Below, one piece after another: positions 17,183 to 24,294 of a stretch of DNA of 64,000 nt (the stretch's first letter is position 1; every line of letters starts with the position of its first letter). Source of the DNA: Oceanibaculum nanhaiense. GTDB taxonomy: Bacteria; Pseudomonadota; Alphaproteobacteria; Oceanibaculales; Oceanibaculaceae. Below the pieces are notes generated by a model, which had not been told where the DNA came from, ran no database searches, and saw nothing but the letters and a program-made list of their open reading frames with translations. A program made the translations under genes and the position numbers. The stretch is from contig NZ_MPOB01000006.1 in the NCBI RefSeq assembly GCF_002148795.1, positions 186,001 to 250,000 on the forward strand, read 5' to 3'.

Positions 17183-17755
17183 TCACGTCAGCCCGTCGAA
17201 GCCAAGCAGGACAGTGATGCCGATCACCGCGAAAATCGCGGCGGCCGCCCCATGCACCAGCTTCAGCGGCACATGGCGGGCCGCGGCCTCGCCCAGCAGC
17301 ACGGCCGGGGTATTGGCGATCATCATGCCCGCCGTGGTGCCGGCAATGACGGCGAGCAGCGACTCGAACCGCGCCGCCAGCACAATGGTGGCGATCTGCG
17401 TCTTGTCGCCCATCTCGGCCAGGAACATGCAGACCAGCGCCGCCAGGAAGGCGCCATGCCCCCGGAAGCGCGGCACCTCCTCCTCATCCAGCCTGTCAGG
17501 GATCAGCATCCAGGCGGCCACGGCGAGGAAGGACAGGCCCACCACCCAGCGCAGCCAGTCGTCGCCGATCAGCCCGGCCGCCACCGTGCCGATGAATCCT
17601 GCCAGCGCGTGATTGGCCACGGTCGCCACGAAAATCCCCAGCAGGATCGGCACTGGCTGGCGATAGCGGGCGGCCAGCAACAAGGCCAGCAGCTGCGTCT
17701 TGTCGCCAATTTCGGCGAGGGCGACCACACCGGTCGAAACGAGAAAGGCTTCCAT
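17183..17755 (-). CDS. GDT1/TMEM165 (UPF0016) family cation exporter, probably Mn2+
   Basis: 190 residues with two copies of the family motif E-x-G-D-K-T (ALAEIGDKTQ near residue 14, FLAEMGDKTQ near 113), each in a three-helix repeat, giving about six transmembrane segments separated by the charged loop PDRLDEEEVPRFRGHG. Bacterial members (for example MneA of Vibrio and Mnx of cyanobacteria) export or compartmentalise manganese. The ATG at 17755 gives the usual MEAFLVSTGVVALAE start. Regulation is visible: a probable yybP-ykoY manganese riboswitch lies at 17901-18012, and a strong hairpin sits directly before the start codon. This supports Mn2+ as the substrate. Confidence 0.9.
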   Translation of the reverse strand: MEAFLVSTGVVALAEIGDKTQLLALLLAARYRQPVPILLGIFVATVANHALAGFIGTVAAGLIGDDWLRWVVGLSFLAVAAWMLIPDRLDEEEVPRFRGHGAFLAALVCMFLAEMGDKTQIATIVLAARFESLLAVIAGTTAGMMIANTPAVLLGEAAARHVPLKLVHGAAAAIFAVIGITVLLGFDGLT

Positions 17756-17766
17756 GAAATCGCATC

Positions 17767-17816
17767 GGGTCGGACGGCGGACACACTTCGACATCGTCAG
17801 CCCGCCGTCCCGACCC
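17767..17816 (-). promoter_or_regulatory. Long hairpin just before the exporter start codon (possible riboswitch expression platform)
   Basis: On the transcript, GGGTCGG-g-ACGGCGG pairs with CCGCCGTCCGACCC: 14 base pairs with one bulged G and a 21-base loop. The stem ends 11 bases before the ATG, and the gap contains no recognisable Shine-Dalgarno. It lies between the aptamer and the start codon, so it could form in one riboswitch state and be remodelled in the other. The pairing is seen; the switching role is inferred. Confidence 0.55.
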
Positions 17817-17900
17817 GGGTTCGCGGCTGTCGATGCCAAAGGTCTCGCCAAACCGGGTGCGGGGGACCGGATGACCGGCTCCGCTGGCTGTTCGCGCCAT

Positions 17901-18012
17901 GTCATCGCCCGTGAAGGCCCCGTAGAGGCCCATATAGGCAATGCCAAGTCTGTTGACGCGACCTCCCCTCAACCGCGTTACCGCGAAAGGGGGACGGCTA
18001 CTCCCCAATGAC
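17901..18012 (-). ncRNA. Probable yybP-ykoY manganese riboswitch aptamer
   Basis: Read on the minus strand, the leader contains GGGGAGTAGC (18006-17997), the hallmark 5' loop of this class, then CGCGTCAACAGACTTGG (17962-17946) as the second conserved internal loop. The ends close by pairing of GTCAT (18012-18008) with ATGAC (17905-17901). It sits in the 5' leader of a GDT1-family gene, the transporter family most often found behind this aptamer. It has not been checked with a covariance model, so the exact ends are approximate. Confidence 0.8.
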
Positions 18013-18116
18013 GGGGCGGACGGTAAAGAGGGGCGCGGAGCCTGTCAAGCGTGGGGAATTAAAGTTGGGACCGTGCGAGTCAAGCACAGAAGGCCGCAAC
18101 CGAGCCGAAAGTGTGA

Positions 18117-18138
18117 GTCTTTAGAATCACTTAGAGAC
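18117..18138. promoter_or_regulatory. Candidate operator upstream of the methyltransferase promoter
   Basis: GTCTTTA (18117-18123) and TAGAGAC (18132-18138) form a 7-bp inverted repeat (one G-T mismatch) with an 8-base spacer, ending two bases before the -35 box. Its position suits an activator or repressor of the methyltransferase gene, possibly the facing winged-helix protein. The region 17756-18175 otherwise contains only the riboswitch leader and this promoter. Confidence 0.35.
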
Positions 18139-18140
18139 AC

Positions 18141-18168
18141 TTGACTAAGCAACTGATTCTATTATACT
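18141..18168 (+). promoter_or_regulatory. Near-consensus sigma-70 promoter of the methyltransferase gene
   Basis: TTGACT (18141-18146), 16-base spacer, TATACT (18163-18168). Transcription would begin about 7 bases after the -10 box, at about 18175, which is the base before the ATG at 18176. The message would therefore be leaderless or nearly so. The stretch is AT-rich, unlike most promoters in this window. Confidence 0.65.
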
Positions 18169-18175
18169 TTTATGC

Positions 18176-18772
18176 ATGGACACGACATACAATCTCAATG
18201 GGGGCTATAAGCCCACACTCAAGCGGTTCGCTGATCTTGGTGGCCCGGATTTCTTTCCAACACCACGCTGGGCGACATACGCGTTAATTGATAATGAGAA
18301 ATTCAAAGGCGACATTTGGGAATGCGCATGTGGCGATGGCGCCATGTCATCTGTCTTGGAAGATACGGGGAATCCTGTAATCAGCACCGATCTTTACGAT
18401 AGAGGTTATGGCGAGTGTGGAGTTGACTTCTTGTCGCCAAAACGGCGTGCAGCAAACATCATTACCAATCCGCCATACAACGCTGCCGAAGGATTCGTGC
18501 GTTCAGGTCTAGCCGTAGCGGGACAGAAATTTGCCCTTCTATTGCGCTTAGCTTTTCTTGAAGGGGCAAACCGCCAACGCACCATCTTTTCAGAATCGCC
18601 ACCTTCCCGAGTTTGGGTGTTCAGTGAACGGATCACCTTTTATCCAGCGGGCGCGGAACGTAAAGGAAGCGGAACCACAGCTTACGCATGGTTTGTTTGG
18701 GACAAAAATGCCCCTAATGGCACCGAACTTCGTTGGTTCGCGCCGGGTTATAAGGCACGATATTCTGATTAA
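18176..18772 (+). CDS. Orphan DNA adenine methyltransferase-like protein (NPPY type)
   Basis: 198 residues. Motif I for S-adenosylmethionine is readable as WECACGDGAMSSVL, the acidic residue at the end of the next strand as STDLYDRG, and the catalytic motif IV as ITNPPYNAAEG, the N6-adenine/N4-cytosine signature. No separate target-recognition domain is obvious, which fits small phage- or prophage-borne enzymes. The codon usage and base composition are AT-richer than the neighbours, suggesting transfer. No restriction nuclease lies beside it; its only partner is a small convergent winged-helix gene overlapping its stop. Translation from 18176 is probably leaderless. The methylation site is unknown; it might also act on RNA or another substrate. 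Confidence 0.72.
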   Translation: MDTTYNLNGGYKPTLKRFADLGGPDFFPTPRWATYALIDNEKFKGDIWECACGDGAMSSVLEDTGNPVISTDLYDRGYGECGVDFLSPKRRAANIITNPPYNAAEGFVRSGLAVAGQKFALLLRLAFLEGANRQRTIFSESPPSRVWVFSERITFYPAGAERKGSGTTAYAWFVWDKNAPNGTELRWFAPGYKARYSD

Positions 18773-19086
18773 CTGCGTGACTTAAGATAGCGCCTTCCTT
18801 CGTCTGTAATGCGATAGCCAGATTTAGGAACGTGCTCCAGATAACCTTCACAAATATAGTTTCCTTGTGTCTGGTAATGTGATTTTATATTTCGGATCAG
18901 TTGCTCCCATATTTCTTCATTGGGTCGCGTGATCGATCTCTGCCTATCTTCATCAGATAGATTTATGTAATTTGGAACATCACGTTTCATGCGTGGAAAC
19001 GTAGCAACCCCATTTGGCTGACTTGCAGCGATTTGAAGAACTGCAAATGCTATTTCGTTTTCTGTAGCCCGGACACCTCTTGGCAT
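18769..19086 (-). CDS. Small winged-helix protein resembling the Mrr N-terminal domain
   Basis: 105 residues. The pattern ENEIAFAVLQIAAS...DEDRQR...IWEQLIRNIKSH...GYLEHVPKSGYRITDEGRRYL matches a winged helix of the kind found at the N-terminus of Mrr-type restriction enzymes, with the final GYRIT-x-x-GRRYL wing. No nuclease domain follows; the protein ends there. It could be a stand-alone DNA-binding regulator or antirestriction remnant. The start ATG at 19086 has a very strong GGGGAGGGGG. It is AT-rich like the facing methyltransferase, and the two stop codons overlap (convergent), so both probably arrived together. The family assignment is from pattern only. Confidence 0.6.
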   Translation of the reverse strand: MPRGVRATENEIAFAVLQIAASQPNGVATFPRMKRDVPNYINLSDEDRQRSITRPNEEIWEQLIRNIKSHYQTQGNYICEGYLEHVPKSGYRITDEGRRYLKSRS

Positions 19087-19220
19087 AACCCCCTCCCCAT
19101 TTATAGTTGAAATGGTATGAGGATATTCGCTTAACAGCGAGTCGTTTTTTGCAAATTTGGGCTAAGCAGCGTACAGAATTCAATCTTCCTTAACGTTCCA
19201 GGCAAGGCGCCGCCCCTGGA

Positions 19221-19241
19221 CCCCCGGGTCAAGCCCGGGGG
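19221..19241. repeat. REP-like palindrome
   Basis: CCCCCGGG, five-base loop TCAAG, CCCGGGGG: a perfect 8-bp GC stem flanked by CTGGA and TGACA. The extended sequence is a dispersed intergenic palindrome seen in many alphaproteobacterial genomes (recalled, not searched). It sits at the right-hand edge of the AT-rich island, before the SRPBCC gene. It lacks a T-tract, so it is not a classic terminator. Confidence 0.65.
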
Positions 19242-19269
19242 TGACAGTAGGTTTGTATTCAGCTCCAAG

Positions 19270-19809
19270 TTACGCCGGCAGGCGCTGGTCGTACTCCGCC
19301 CGCAGGCTGACCCAGTGGTCCCAGTGCGGGGCCGGTGTCGTGCCGGCCAGGCGCGCGGCCAGGATGTCCAGATGCGCATGCCAGCCGGAGGACACGTTCA
19401 GCAGGATATCCCGGCTGGGCACGCGGCGGTGGATGATGGTCAGCAGCACCTCAGCCCCCTGCTGCTCCAGCGTGAAGGCGACCTCGCCGGTCTGCTTCTC
19501 GCCCCAGCTGATAACCAGCCGGCGCGGTGCGTCGAAGTCGAGGATGGTGCAGGTCATGCGGTGCTCCTCGGGCATATGCGCCGGACGCTGGCCGGGCGGG
19601 TCCGTCAGCTCGTCATTGCGCCAGACGAACTCGAAGCTGCTGCCGGGCTTGCCGTCCATGGCACCCGCCGCCAGCCACTGGCGACGCAGCTCGCCATCCG
19701 TCAGATAGGCCCAGACAAGCTCGATGGGGCCGGGCAGCAGGCGCTGGATCTTCAGCGTGGCGGGTTCGATCAGGCTGCCATAGGCATCCAGACTCATGGT
19801 GTCGCTCAT
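19270..19809 (-). CDS. SRPBCC (AHSA1-like) domain protein
   Basis: 179 residues of the START-like SRPBCC fold: TLKIQRLLPGPIELVWAYLTDGELRRQWLAAGAMD at the N-terminus (the classic helix-grip opening), FVWRNDE, ILDFDAPRRLVISWGE, a Leu/Thr-rich strand TLEQQGAEVLLTIIHRR, and the C-terminal SSGWHAHLDILAARLAG helix. Members bind hydrophobic ligands; those paired with ArsR genes are widespread but poorly understood. The start overlaps the stop of the upstream ArsR gene (ATGA), giving a tight two-gene operon. Expression is presumably controlled by that ArsR at its own operator. Confidence 0.88.
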   Translation of the reverse strand: MSDTMSLDAYGSLIEPATLKIQRLLPGPIELVWAYLTDGELRRQWLAAGAMDGKPGSSFEFVWRNDELTDPPGQRPAHMPEEHRMTCTILDFDAPRRLVISWGEKQTGEVAFTLEQQGAEVLLTIIHRRVPSRDILLNVSSGWHAHLDILAARLAGTTPAPHWDHWVSLRAEYDQRLPA

Positions 19810-20189
19810 TTTTCGTCTCCTTCCGGGGTCTCGGTCTTCGGGGGTTGGGGGGATTTGCCGGCATCCTCCTGGCGCAACAGGCGCTCGAGGATGTCCAGCC
19901 GCTCGGTCCAGAAGCGCTGGTAGAAGCCCAGCCAGTCATGCGCGCTGGCCAGCGGTCCGGGTTCGAGGCGGCAGAGATGGGTCCGGCCGCGCACCTCGCG
20001 GCGGATCAGCCCGGCCCTCTCGAGGGTCTTGATGTGCTTGGAGGCCGCCGCCAGCGAGATCGCGAAGGGGTCGGCCAGCTGACTCACCGTGCGCTCGCCA
20101 TCGGCCAGGGCCTGCAGCATCTGCCGCCGCGTGGGATCGCCGAGGGCGTGGAACACATTGTCCAGCTGTATGTTTTCATGTTCAACCAT
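19806..20189 (-). CDS. ArsR family transcriptional regulator
   Basis: 127 residues. A winged helix-turn-helix fills about 10-90 (VFHALGDPTRRQMLQALADGERTVSQLADPF, SLAAASKHIKTLERAGLI, HLCRLEPGPL). There is no metal-binding CxC motif, so it belongs to the non-metal subgroup that partners SRPBCC proteins. The C-terminus is a charged, Pro-rich tail. The operon mate follows by ATGA overlap. Its likely operators lie at 20181-20237; the first overlaps its own start codon, implying autorepression. Confidence 0.9.
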   Translation of the reverse strand: MVEHENIQLDNVFHALGDPTRRQMLQALADGERTVSQLADPFAISLAAASKHIKTLERAGLIRREVRGRTHLCRLEPGPLASAHDWLGFYQRFWTERLDILERLLRQEDAGKSPQPPKTETPEGDEK

Positions 20190-20237
20190 GTGGTTAAATA
20201 TAACCGGCCGATTTCAATAGTCAACCACTTTGTTGAA
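20181..20237. promoter_or_regulatory. Twin ArsR operators
   Basis: Two related near-palindromes: TTCAACCA-TG-TGGTTAAA (20181-20198) and GTCAACCA-CT-TTGTTGAA (20220-20237). Their centres are 39 bases apart. The first spans the arsR start codon. The second lies on the far side, so it could also influence the divergent DUF3088 gene. Confidence 0.6.
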
Positions 20238-20304
20238 TGTTAAAGAACTCCCGCATCGGGCCGCACGGTGCTGGCCGGATTTTCTTGAGCAATCGGGGAT
20301 GATG

Positions 20305-20652
20305 ATGAGCCGCGACACACTGTTCCTGCTGCGCCCGGACTTCACGGACCCGGCCTATCCTGGCCAGCGCTTCTATTGCTGGCATTGCGCGCTGATGGAG
20401 GGCGTGCTGGCGTCCTTCCCGGAGCTTGCCAATCGCCTTGATGTCGTGCGGATCGCCTGGCCACGGCCACGGCAGCCGGTCATCAACCTGGCCGACGAAG
20501 AGAACCAGTCCGTGCCGCTGCTCGTGCTGGCGGAGGGAGCGTCATCGGCGCACCAGACCGGCACGCATGAAGGCAGGGCGCTCGTCGCCGGCAAGGACGC
20601 TATCCTCGCCGCCCTGTCGGAACGGCACGGCTTCCCCGACCCGCATCCCTGA
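20305..20652 (+). CDS. DUF3088 family protein
   Basis: 115 residues resembling DUF3088: DTLFLLRPDFTDPAYPGQRFYCWHCALMEG at the N-terminus, the conserved FYCWHC pair of cysteines, then NRLDVVRIAWPRPRQPVI and SVPLLVLAEG. The Cys-x-x-Cys in a thioredoxin-like strand pattern hints at a redox fold, but no function is established. Three ATGs in a row (20299, 20302, 20305) follow GGGG at 20295; the third has the best spacing. It is divergent from the ArsR gene and shares its control region. Confidence 0.75.
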   Translation: MSRDTLFLLRPDFTDPAYPGQRFYCWHCALMEGVLASFPELANRLDVVRIAWPRPRQPVINLADEENQSVPLLVLAEGASSAHQTGTHEGRALVAGKDAILAALSERHGFPDPHP

Positions 20653-20820
20653 GACCTGAGGCCCTTCAAGCCCCCTGGGGGCATGGCTCCCCTGCGCCCG
20701 TCCGGCAGCCATGCGCGCCGTTTTTCTGGCATGCCCCGCTTGACGCTGCTAAACAGGACAACCCACTTGTGGATAAATGCCGGTTAGCGGCACAGTAATA
20801 CGGAATTGGGATACGAAATA

Positions 20821-20838
20821 GGAACCGGGACAGGTTCC
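20821..20838 (+). promoter_or_regulatory. Inverted repeat in the DAHP synthase leader
   Basis: GGAACC, six-base spacer, GGTTCC lies 18 bases before the ATG of the class II DAHP synthase gene. It could be an operator or a small leader hairpin affecting translation. The 204-base gap from 20653 otherwise shows only a GC-rich inverted repeat at 20670-20682. Confidence 0.35.
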
Positions 20839-20856
20839 GCTGCGGGAGTGAAGAAG

Positions 20857-22236
20857 ATGGCCGAGAAATGGTCGCCTGAGAATTGGCGCACGAAGCCGGT
20901 GAAGCACCTGCCGTCCTATCCGGACGCAGAGGCGCTGACGGCTGCCGAAGAACAGCTCTCGGTCTATCCGCCGCTGGTTTTTGCCGGCGAGGCCCGCAAG
21001 CTGAAAAAGGCGCTGGCCAAGGTGTCGGAAGGCAAGGCTTTCCTGCTGCAGGGCGGCGATTGCGCCGAAAGCTTCAAGGAATTCCACCCGAACAACATCC
21101 GCGACACCTTCAAGGTGCTGCTGCAGATGGCAGTGGTACTGACCTTCGGCGGTGCCGTGCCGGTGGTGAAGGTCGGCCGCCTGGCCGGCCAGTTCGCCAA
21201 GCCGCGCTCGTCGCCCACCGAGGAGATCGGCGGCGTGACGATGCCAAGCTATCTCGGCGACATCATCAACGGCATGGAATTCGAGGAAGCGGCCCGGCAA
21301 CCCGACCCGCAGCGCATGCTGCGCGCCTATAACCAGTCGGCGGCGACGCTGAACCTGCTGCGCGCCTTCAGCCAGGGCGGGTTCGCCGACCTGCATTCTG
21401 TGCATCGCTGGAATCTGGGCTTCGTGGAGCGCAGCCCGCAGGGCGAGCGCTATGCCGAGATCGCCGACCGCATCGACGAATGCCTGGCCTTCATGAATGC
21501 CTGCGGCATCACCGGCGACAGCGTGCCGCAGATGCGCGAGACCGAGTTCTACACCTCGCACGAGGCGCTGCTGCTGCCCTATGAACAGGCGCTGACGCGC
21601 GTCGATTCGACCACGGGCGACTGGTATGATTGTTCCGCCCATATGGTGTGGATCGGCGACCGGACGCGCCAGCCGGATGGCGGGCATGTCGAGTTCTGCC
21701 GCGGCATCAAGAACCCGATCGGCCTGAAATGTGGGCCCAGCCTGCCGGTGGACGATCTGCTGCGGCTGATCGATATCCTGAACCCGACGAACGAGCCGGG
21801 TCGGCTGACGCTGATCGCCCGCATGGGCCACGACAAGGTGGAAAAGCATCTGCCGCCGCTGATCCGCGCGGTCGAGCGCGAGGGCCGCAAGGTGGTCTGG
21901 TCGTCCGACCCGATGCATGGCAACACGATCAAATCCTCGACCGGCTACAAGACCCGGCCGGTGGACCAGATCCTGACCGAGGTGCGGCGCTTCTTCGATG
22001 TGCACCAGGCCGAAGGCACCCATGCCGGCGGCGTGCATTTCGAGATGACCGGCCAGGACGTCACCGAATGTATCGGCGGCGCCCAGGCGATCACTGAGGA
22101 AGCCCTGCAGGATCGCTATCACACCCATTGCGATCCGCGTCTCAACGCCTCGCAGGCACTGGAGCTTGCCTTCCTGCTGGCGGCCGAGCTGAAGGAATCA
22201 CGCACCATCGACCGGCGCGTCCAGGCAGCCCAGTAA
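20857..22236 (+). CDS. Class II 3-deoxy-7-phosphoheptulonate (DAHP) synthase
   Basis: 459 residues, full length for the class II (plant/actinobacterial-type) enzyme. It condenses phosphoenolpyruvate and erythrose 4-phosphate in the first step of the shikimate pathway. Signatures include [74 protein letters not shown] and [14 protein letters not shown]; the metal-binding Cys, His, Glu and Asp can be placed in these. The ATG at 20857 follows GGGAG; an upstream reading would add 17 unconserved residues. It appears monocistronic, with a hairpin 14 bases after the stop. Confidence 0.95.
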   Translation: MAEKWSPENWRTKPVKHLPSYPDAEALTAAEEQLSVYPPLVFAGEARKLKKALAKVSEGKAFLLQGGDCAESFKEFHPNNIRDTFKVLLQMAVVLTFGGAVPVVKVGRLAGQFAKPRSSPTEEIGGVTMPSYLGDIINGMEFEEAARQPDPQRMLRAYNQSAATLNLLRAFSQGGFADLHSVHRWNLGFVERSPQGERYAEIADRIDECLAFMNACGITGDSVPQMRETEFYTSHEALLLPYEQALTRVDSTTGDWYDCSAHMVWIGDRTRQPDGGHVEFCRGIKNPIGLKCGPSLPVDDLLRLIDILNPTNEPGRLTLIARMGHDKVEKHLPPLIRAVEREGRKVVWSSDPMHGNTIKSSTGYKTRPVDQILTEVRRFFDVHQAEGTHAGGVHFEMTGQDVTECIGGAQAITEEALQDRYHTHCDPRLNASQALELAFLLAAELKESRTIDRRVQAAQ

Positions 22237-22249
22237 TCTTCCACCTCCC

Positions 22250-22286
22250 CCTTCCCGGCCCGCTTTACGAATCCGCGCCGGGAAGG
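22250..22286 (+). terminator. Hairpin after the DAHP synthase gene
   Basis: CCTTCCCGGC (22250-22259) pairs perfectly with GCCGGGAAGG (22277-22286) across a 17-base loop. No T-run follows, so termination would be weak or factor-dependent; it may also be a processing or stability element between the two genes. Confidence 0.45.
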
Positions 22287-22342
22287 GAGCCGTGGACTAA
22301 CGGAAGGACCGGACCGCCGCAAGGCGGGCGGCTGCAACGGCG

Positions 22343-23530
22343 ATGACTCCCGACATCAACGACATCCCGAAGCTGACGGACAAATACTTCCTGAAGAGCA
22401 AGGAGGTCGTCCGCCGCTTTGGCGACGCCCGGGTCACCTATGGCGTGTTCATGCGGCGGCCTGTCACCTTCGCACCGCGGCTGGCCGTCGAGTGGCTGCA
22501 AGGCGTGGCCAGGGCGCGCGGCACGGAATTCGACATAGCGCTGAACTTCAAGGAAGGGTCCTGGGTCGGCGCCGGCGATCCGATGATGTACATCACCGGC
22601 CCGCTCTCCCATCTGGTCGATCTGGAGACGATCTTCCTGCAGAAGATCGGGTCGGCCTGTGTCGCCGCCTATAACGCCTATACCATCTGTTCCGACCTGC
22701 CGGACGTCGCCTTCCTGGCGATGGATGCGCGCCACTGCGCCGGGCAGGAGATGATGGAGCTGATGGCCTATGGTGCCTCGGTCGGCTCCGAGAAGGCGAA
22801 GAAGAAGGTCGGCGCCGTCGGCTTCATCGGCTGCGCCACCGACGCGACCGCGCATTTCTTCGGCACCGAGAAGGGCCTCGGCACCATGCCGCACGCGCTG
22901 ATCGGCTATGCCGGCTCCACCCTGCGCGCGGCGGAGATTCTGCACGAGACCTACCCGGACGAGCCGATGACCGTGCTGGTCGATTATTTCGGCCAGGAGA
23001 TCACGGACGCGCTGGCCGTGTGTCGCCGCTTCCCCGACCTCGCGGCGGCCGGGCTGTTGTCGGTCCGCATGGACACCCATGGCGGCCGCCATGTCGAGGG
23101 TCTGGACATGGCGCAGAGCTATGCCGTGCTCGACCGCAACTGCCCGGAGGCGATCCGTGGCTACCGCAGCGATAAGGAACTGCGCTACCTGATCGGTACC
23201 GGCATATCCGCCGCCGGCATCTGGCACATGCGCGAGCAGCTCGACCAGGCTGGCTTCCCGAAGGTGAAGATCGTCGCCTCCAGCGGCTTTTCCCCGGAAA
23301 AATGCCGGATGATGGCGGTTTCGCGCGCACCGGTCGATGTGATCGGCACCGGCTCCTACCTCCCGGAGAAGTGGAGCGAGACCTACGCCACCGCCGACAT
23401 CATCGCCTATGACGGCAAGCCGATGGTGAAGCTGGGCCGCGAATTCCTGATGCAGCGCTGGGAAGAAATGCAACAGAATCCCGGATCGCCCCCCGGATCG
23501 TCCCTGGGCCTGGTATCGGGGGATAGATGA
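22343..23530 (+). CDS. pncB: Nicotinate phosphoribosyltransferase
   Basis: 395 residues of the NAPRTase family: LTDKYFLKSKEVVRRFGD, then TYGVFMRRPV, the NFKEGSWVGAGDPMMYITGP substrate region, and the phosphoribosyl-binding FLAMDARHCAGQEMMEL. Near the C-terminus come SVRMDTHGG and VKIVASSGFSPEKC, then DVIGTGSYLPEKW. It converts nicotinate and PRPP to nicotinate mononucleotide in NAD salvage. No Shine-Dalgarno stands out before the ATG. Its stop overlaps the ykgJ-like gene by ATGA. nadE lies 2 kb downstream on the same strand, supporting a loose NAD-metabolism neighbourhood. Confidence 0.88.
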   Translation: MTPDINDIPKLTDKYFLKSKEVVRRFGDARVTYGVFMRRPVTFAPRLAVEWLQGVARARGTEFDIALNFKEGSWVGAGDPMMYITGPLSHLVDLETIFLQKIGSACVAAYNAYTICSDLPDVAFLAMDARHCAGQEMMELMAYGASVGSEKAKKKVGAVGFIGCATDATAHFFGTEKGLGTMPHALIGYAGSTLRAAEILHETYPDEPMTVLVDYFGQEITDALAVCRRFPDLAAAGLLSVRMDTHGGRHVEGLDMAQSYAVLDRNCPEAIRGYRSDKELRYLIGTGISAAGIWHMREQLDQAGFPKVKIVASSGFSPEKCRMMAVSRAPVDVIGTGSYLPEKWSETYATADIIAYDGKPMVKLGREFLMQRWEEMQQNPGSPPGSSLGLVSGDR

Positions 23531-24225
23531 GCCTTGTTCCGCTGAAGGATATTCTGGGGGAACTGTCGGAGGCCATGCAGGAGAATTGCAGCCAGCTGCC
23601 GCAGAACCGGACCCCCGCCATGGTCTATACCCTGGCCAAGGGTGCTGCCGATATCCATGACGGGGCCGTGAACAGCCTGAGGCCCTCGCTGCCCCCAACC
23701 AAGGAGATCGCCTGCGCCGCCGGCTGCAGCCATTGCTGTCACTTGCCGGTGGTAACGGAGGCGATCACCGTCTTGCGGCTGGCGCATTACATCCGCACCA
23801 ATTTCTCGCCGGAGGCGATCGAGGCGCTGCGCACCCGGATTGCCGCCCGGCAGGCGCAGTTGCTGCCGCTGGACAGCGCGTCGCGGCGGCATTTCCGGCA
23901 GGCCTGCCCGCTGCTGGAAAACGGCCAATGTAGCGCCTATGAGGCCCGGCCGCTGATCTGCCGCAGCTTTAATTCCTTCGATGAATCGGCCTGTCGCACG
24001 GAGATCCTCGAAAAGGCCAATGATTTCTATATGGAAGGCTATCCGCTTCCGTTCGAGATTGGCAGCGCGCTGACAAGGGGCATGGTCAGCGGTCTTTCGA
24101 GCGCCGGCTATCGCGACGCCCAGCTCGATCTGGCTGCCGCCCTCGGCGTGGCGCTGGATCGTGCCGACGCGGCCGAGGCCTGGCTGGCCGGCGAGGATAT
24201 CTTCGCCAACTCACTGGTCGCTTGA
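23527..24225 (+). CDS. YkgJ family cysteine cluster protein
   Basis: 232 residues with the family cysteine pattern CAAGCSHCCHLPV near residue 63, then CPLLENGQCSAYEARPLICR around 125-145. The Cys residues of C-x3-C-x2-CC and C-x6-C...C are expected to bind Zn or an Fe-S centre. The biochemical role of YkgJ proteins is unsettled. The gene overlaps pncB by four bases, so it is translated from the same message. The C-terminal third is Ala-rich helical and probably peripheral. Confidence 0.85.
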   Translation: MSLVPLKDILGELSEAMQENCSQLPQNRTPAMVYTLAKGAADIHDGAVNSLRPSLPPTKEIACAAGCSHCCHLPVVTEAITVLRLAHYIRTNFSPEAIEALRTRIAARQAQLLPLDSASRRHFRQACPLLENGQCSAYEARPLICRSFNSFDESACRTEILEKANDFYMEGYPLPFEIGSALTRGMVSGLSSAGYRDAQLDLAAALGVALDRADAAEAWLAGEDIFANSLVA

Positions 24226-24294
24226 TCGGTTTCAGGCTGGCCGATAGGGTTCGTCCAACGATAATCATAAAACGCCCGGAAACGCGGAATTTCC

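Noticed and set aside
18022-18116. tRNA gene or attachment site before the methyltransferase island
   Set aside because: No cloverleaf, TTCGA loop or repeated core was found on either side of the island, and no integrase is present.
20670-20682. GCCCC-CTG-GGGGC as a terminator for the DUF3088 gene
   Set aside because: Only five pairs and no T-run; too weak to call.
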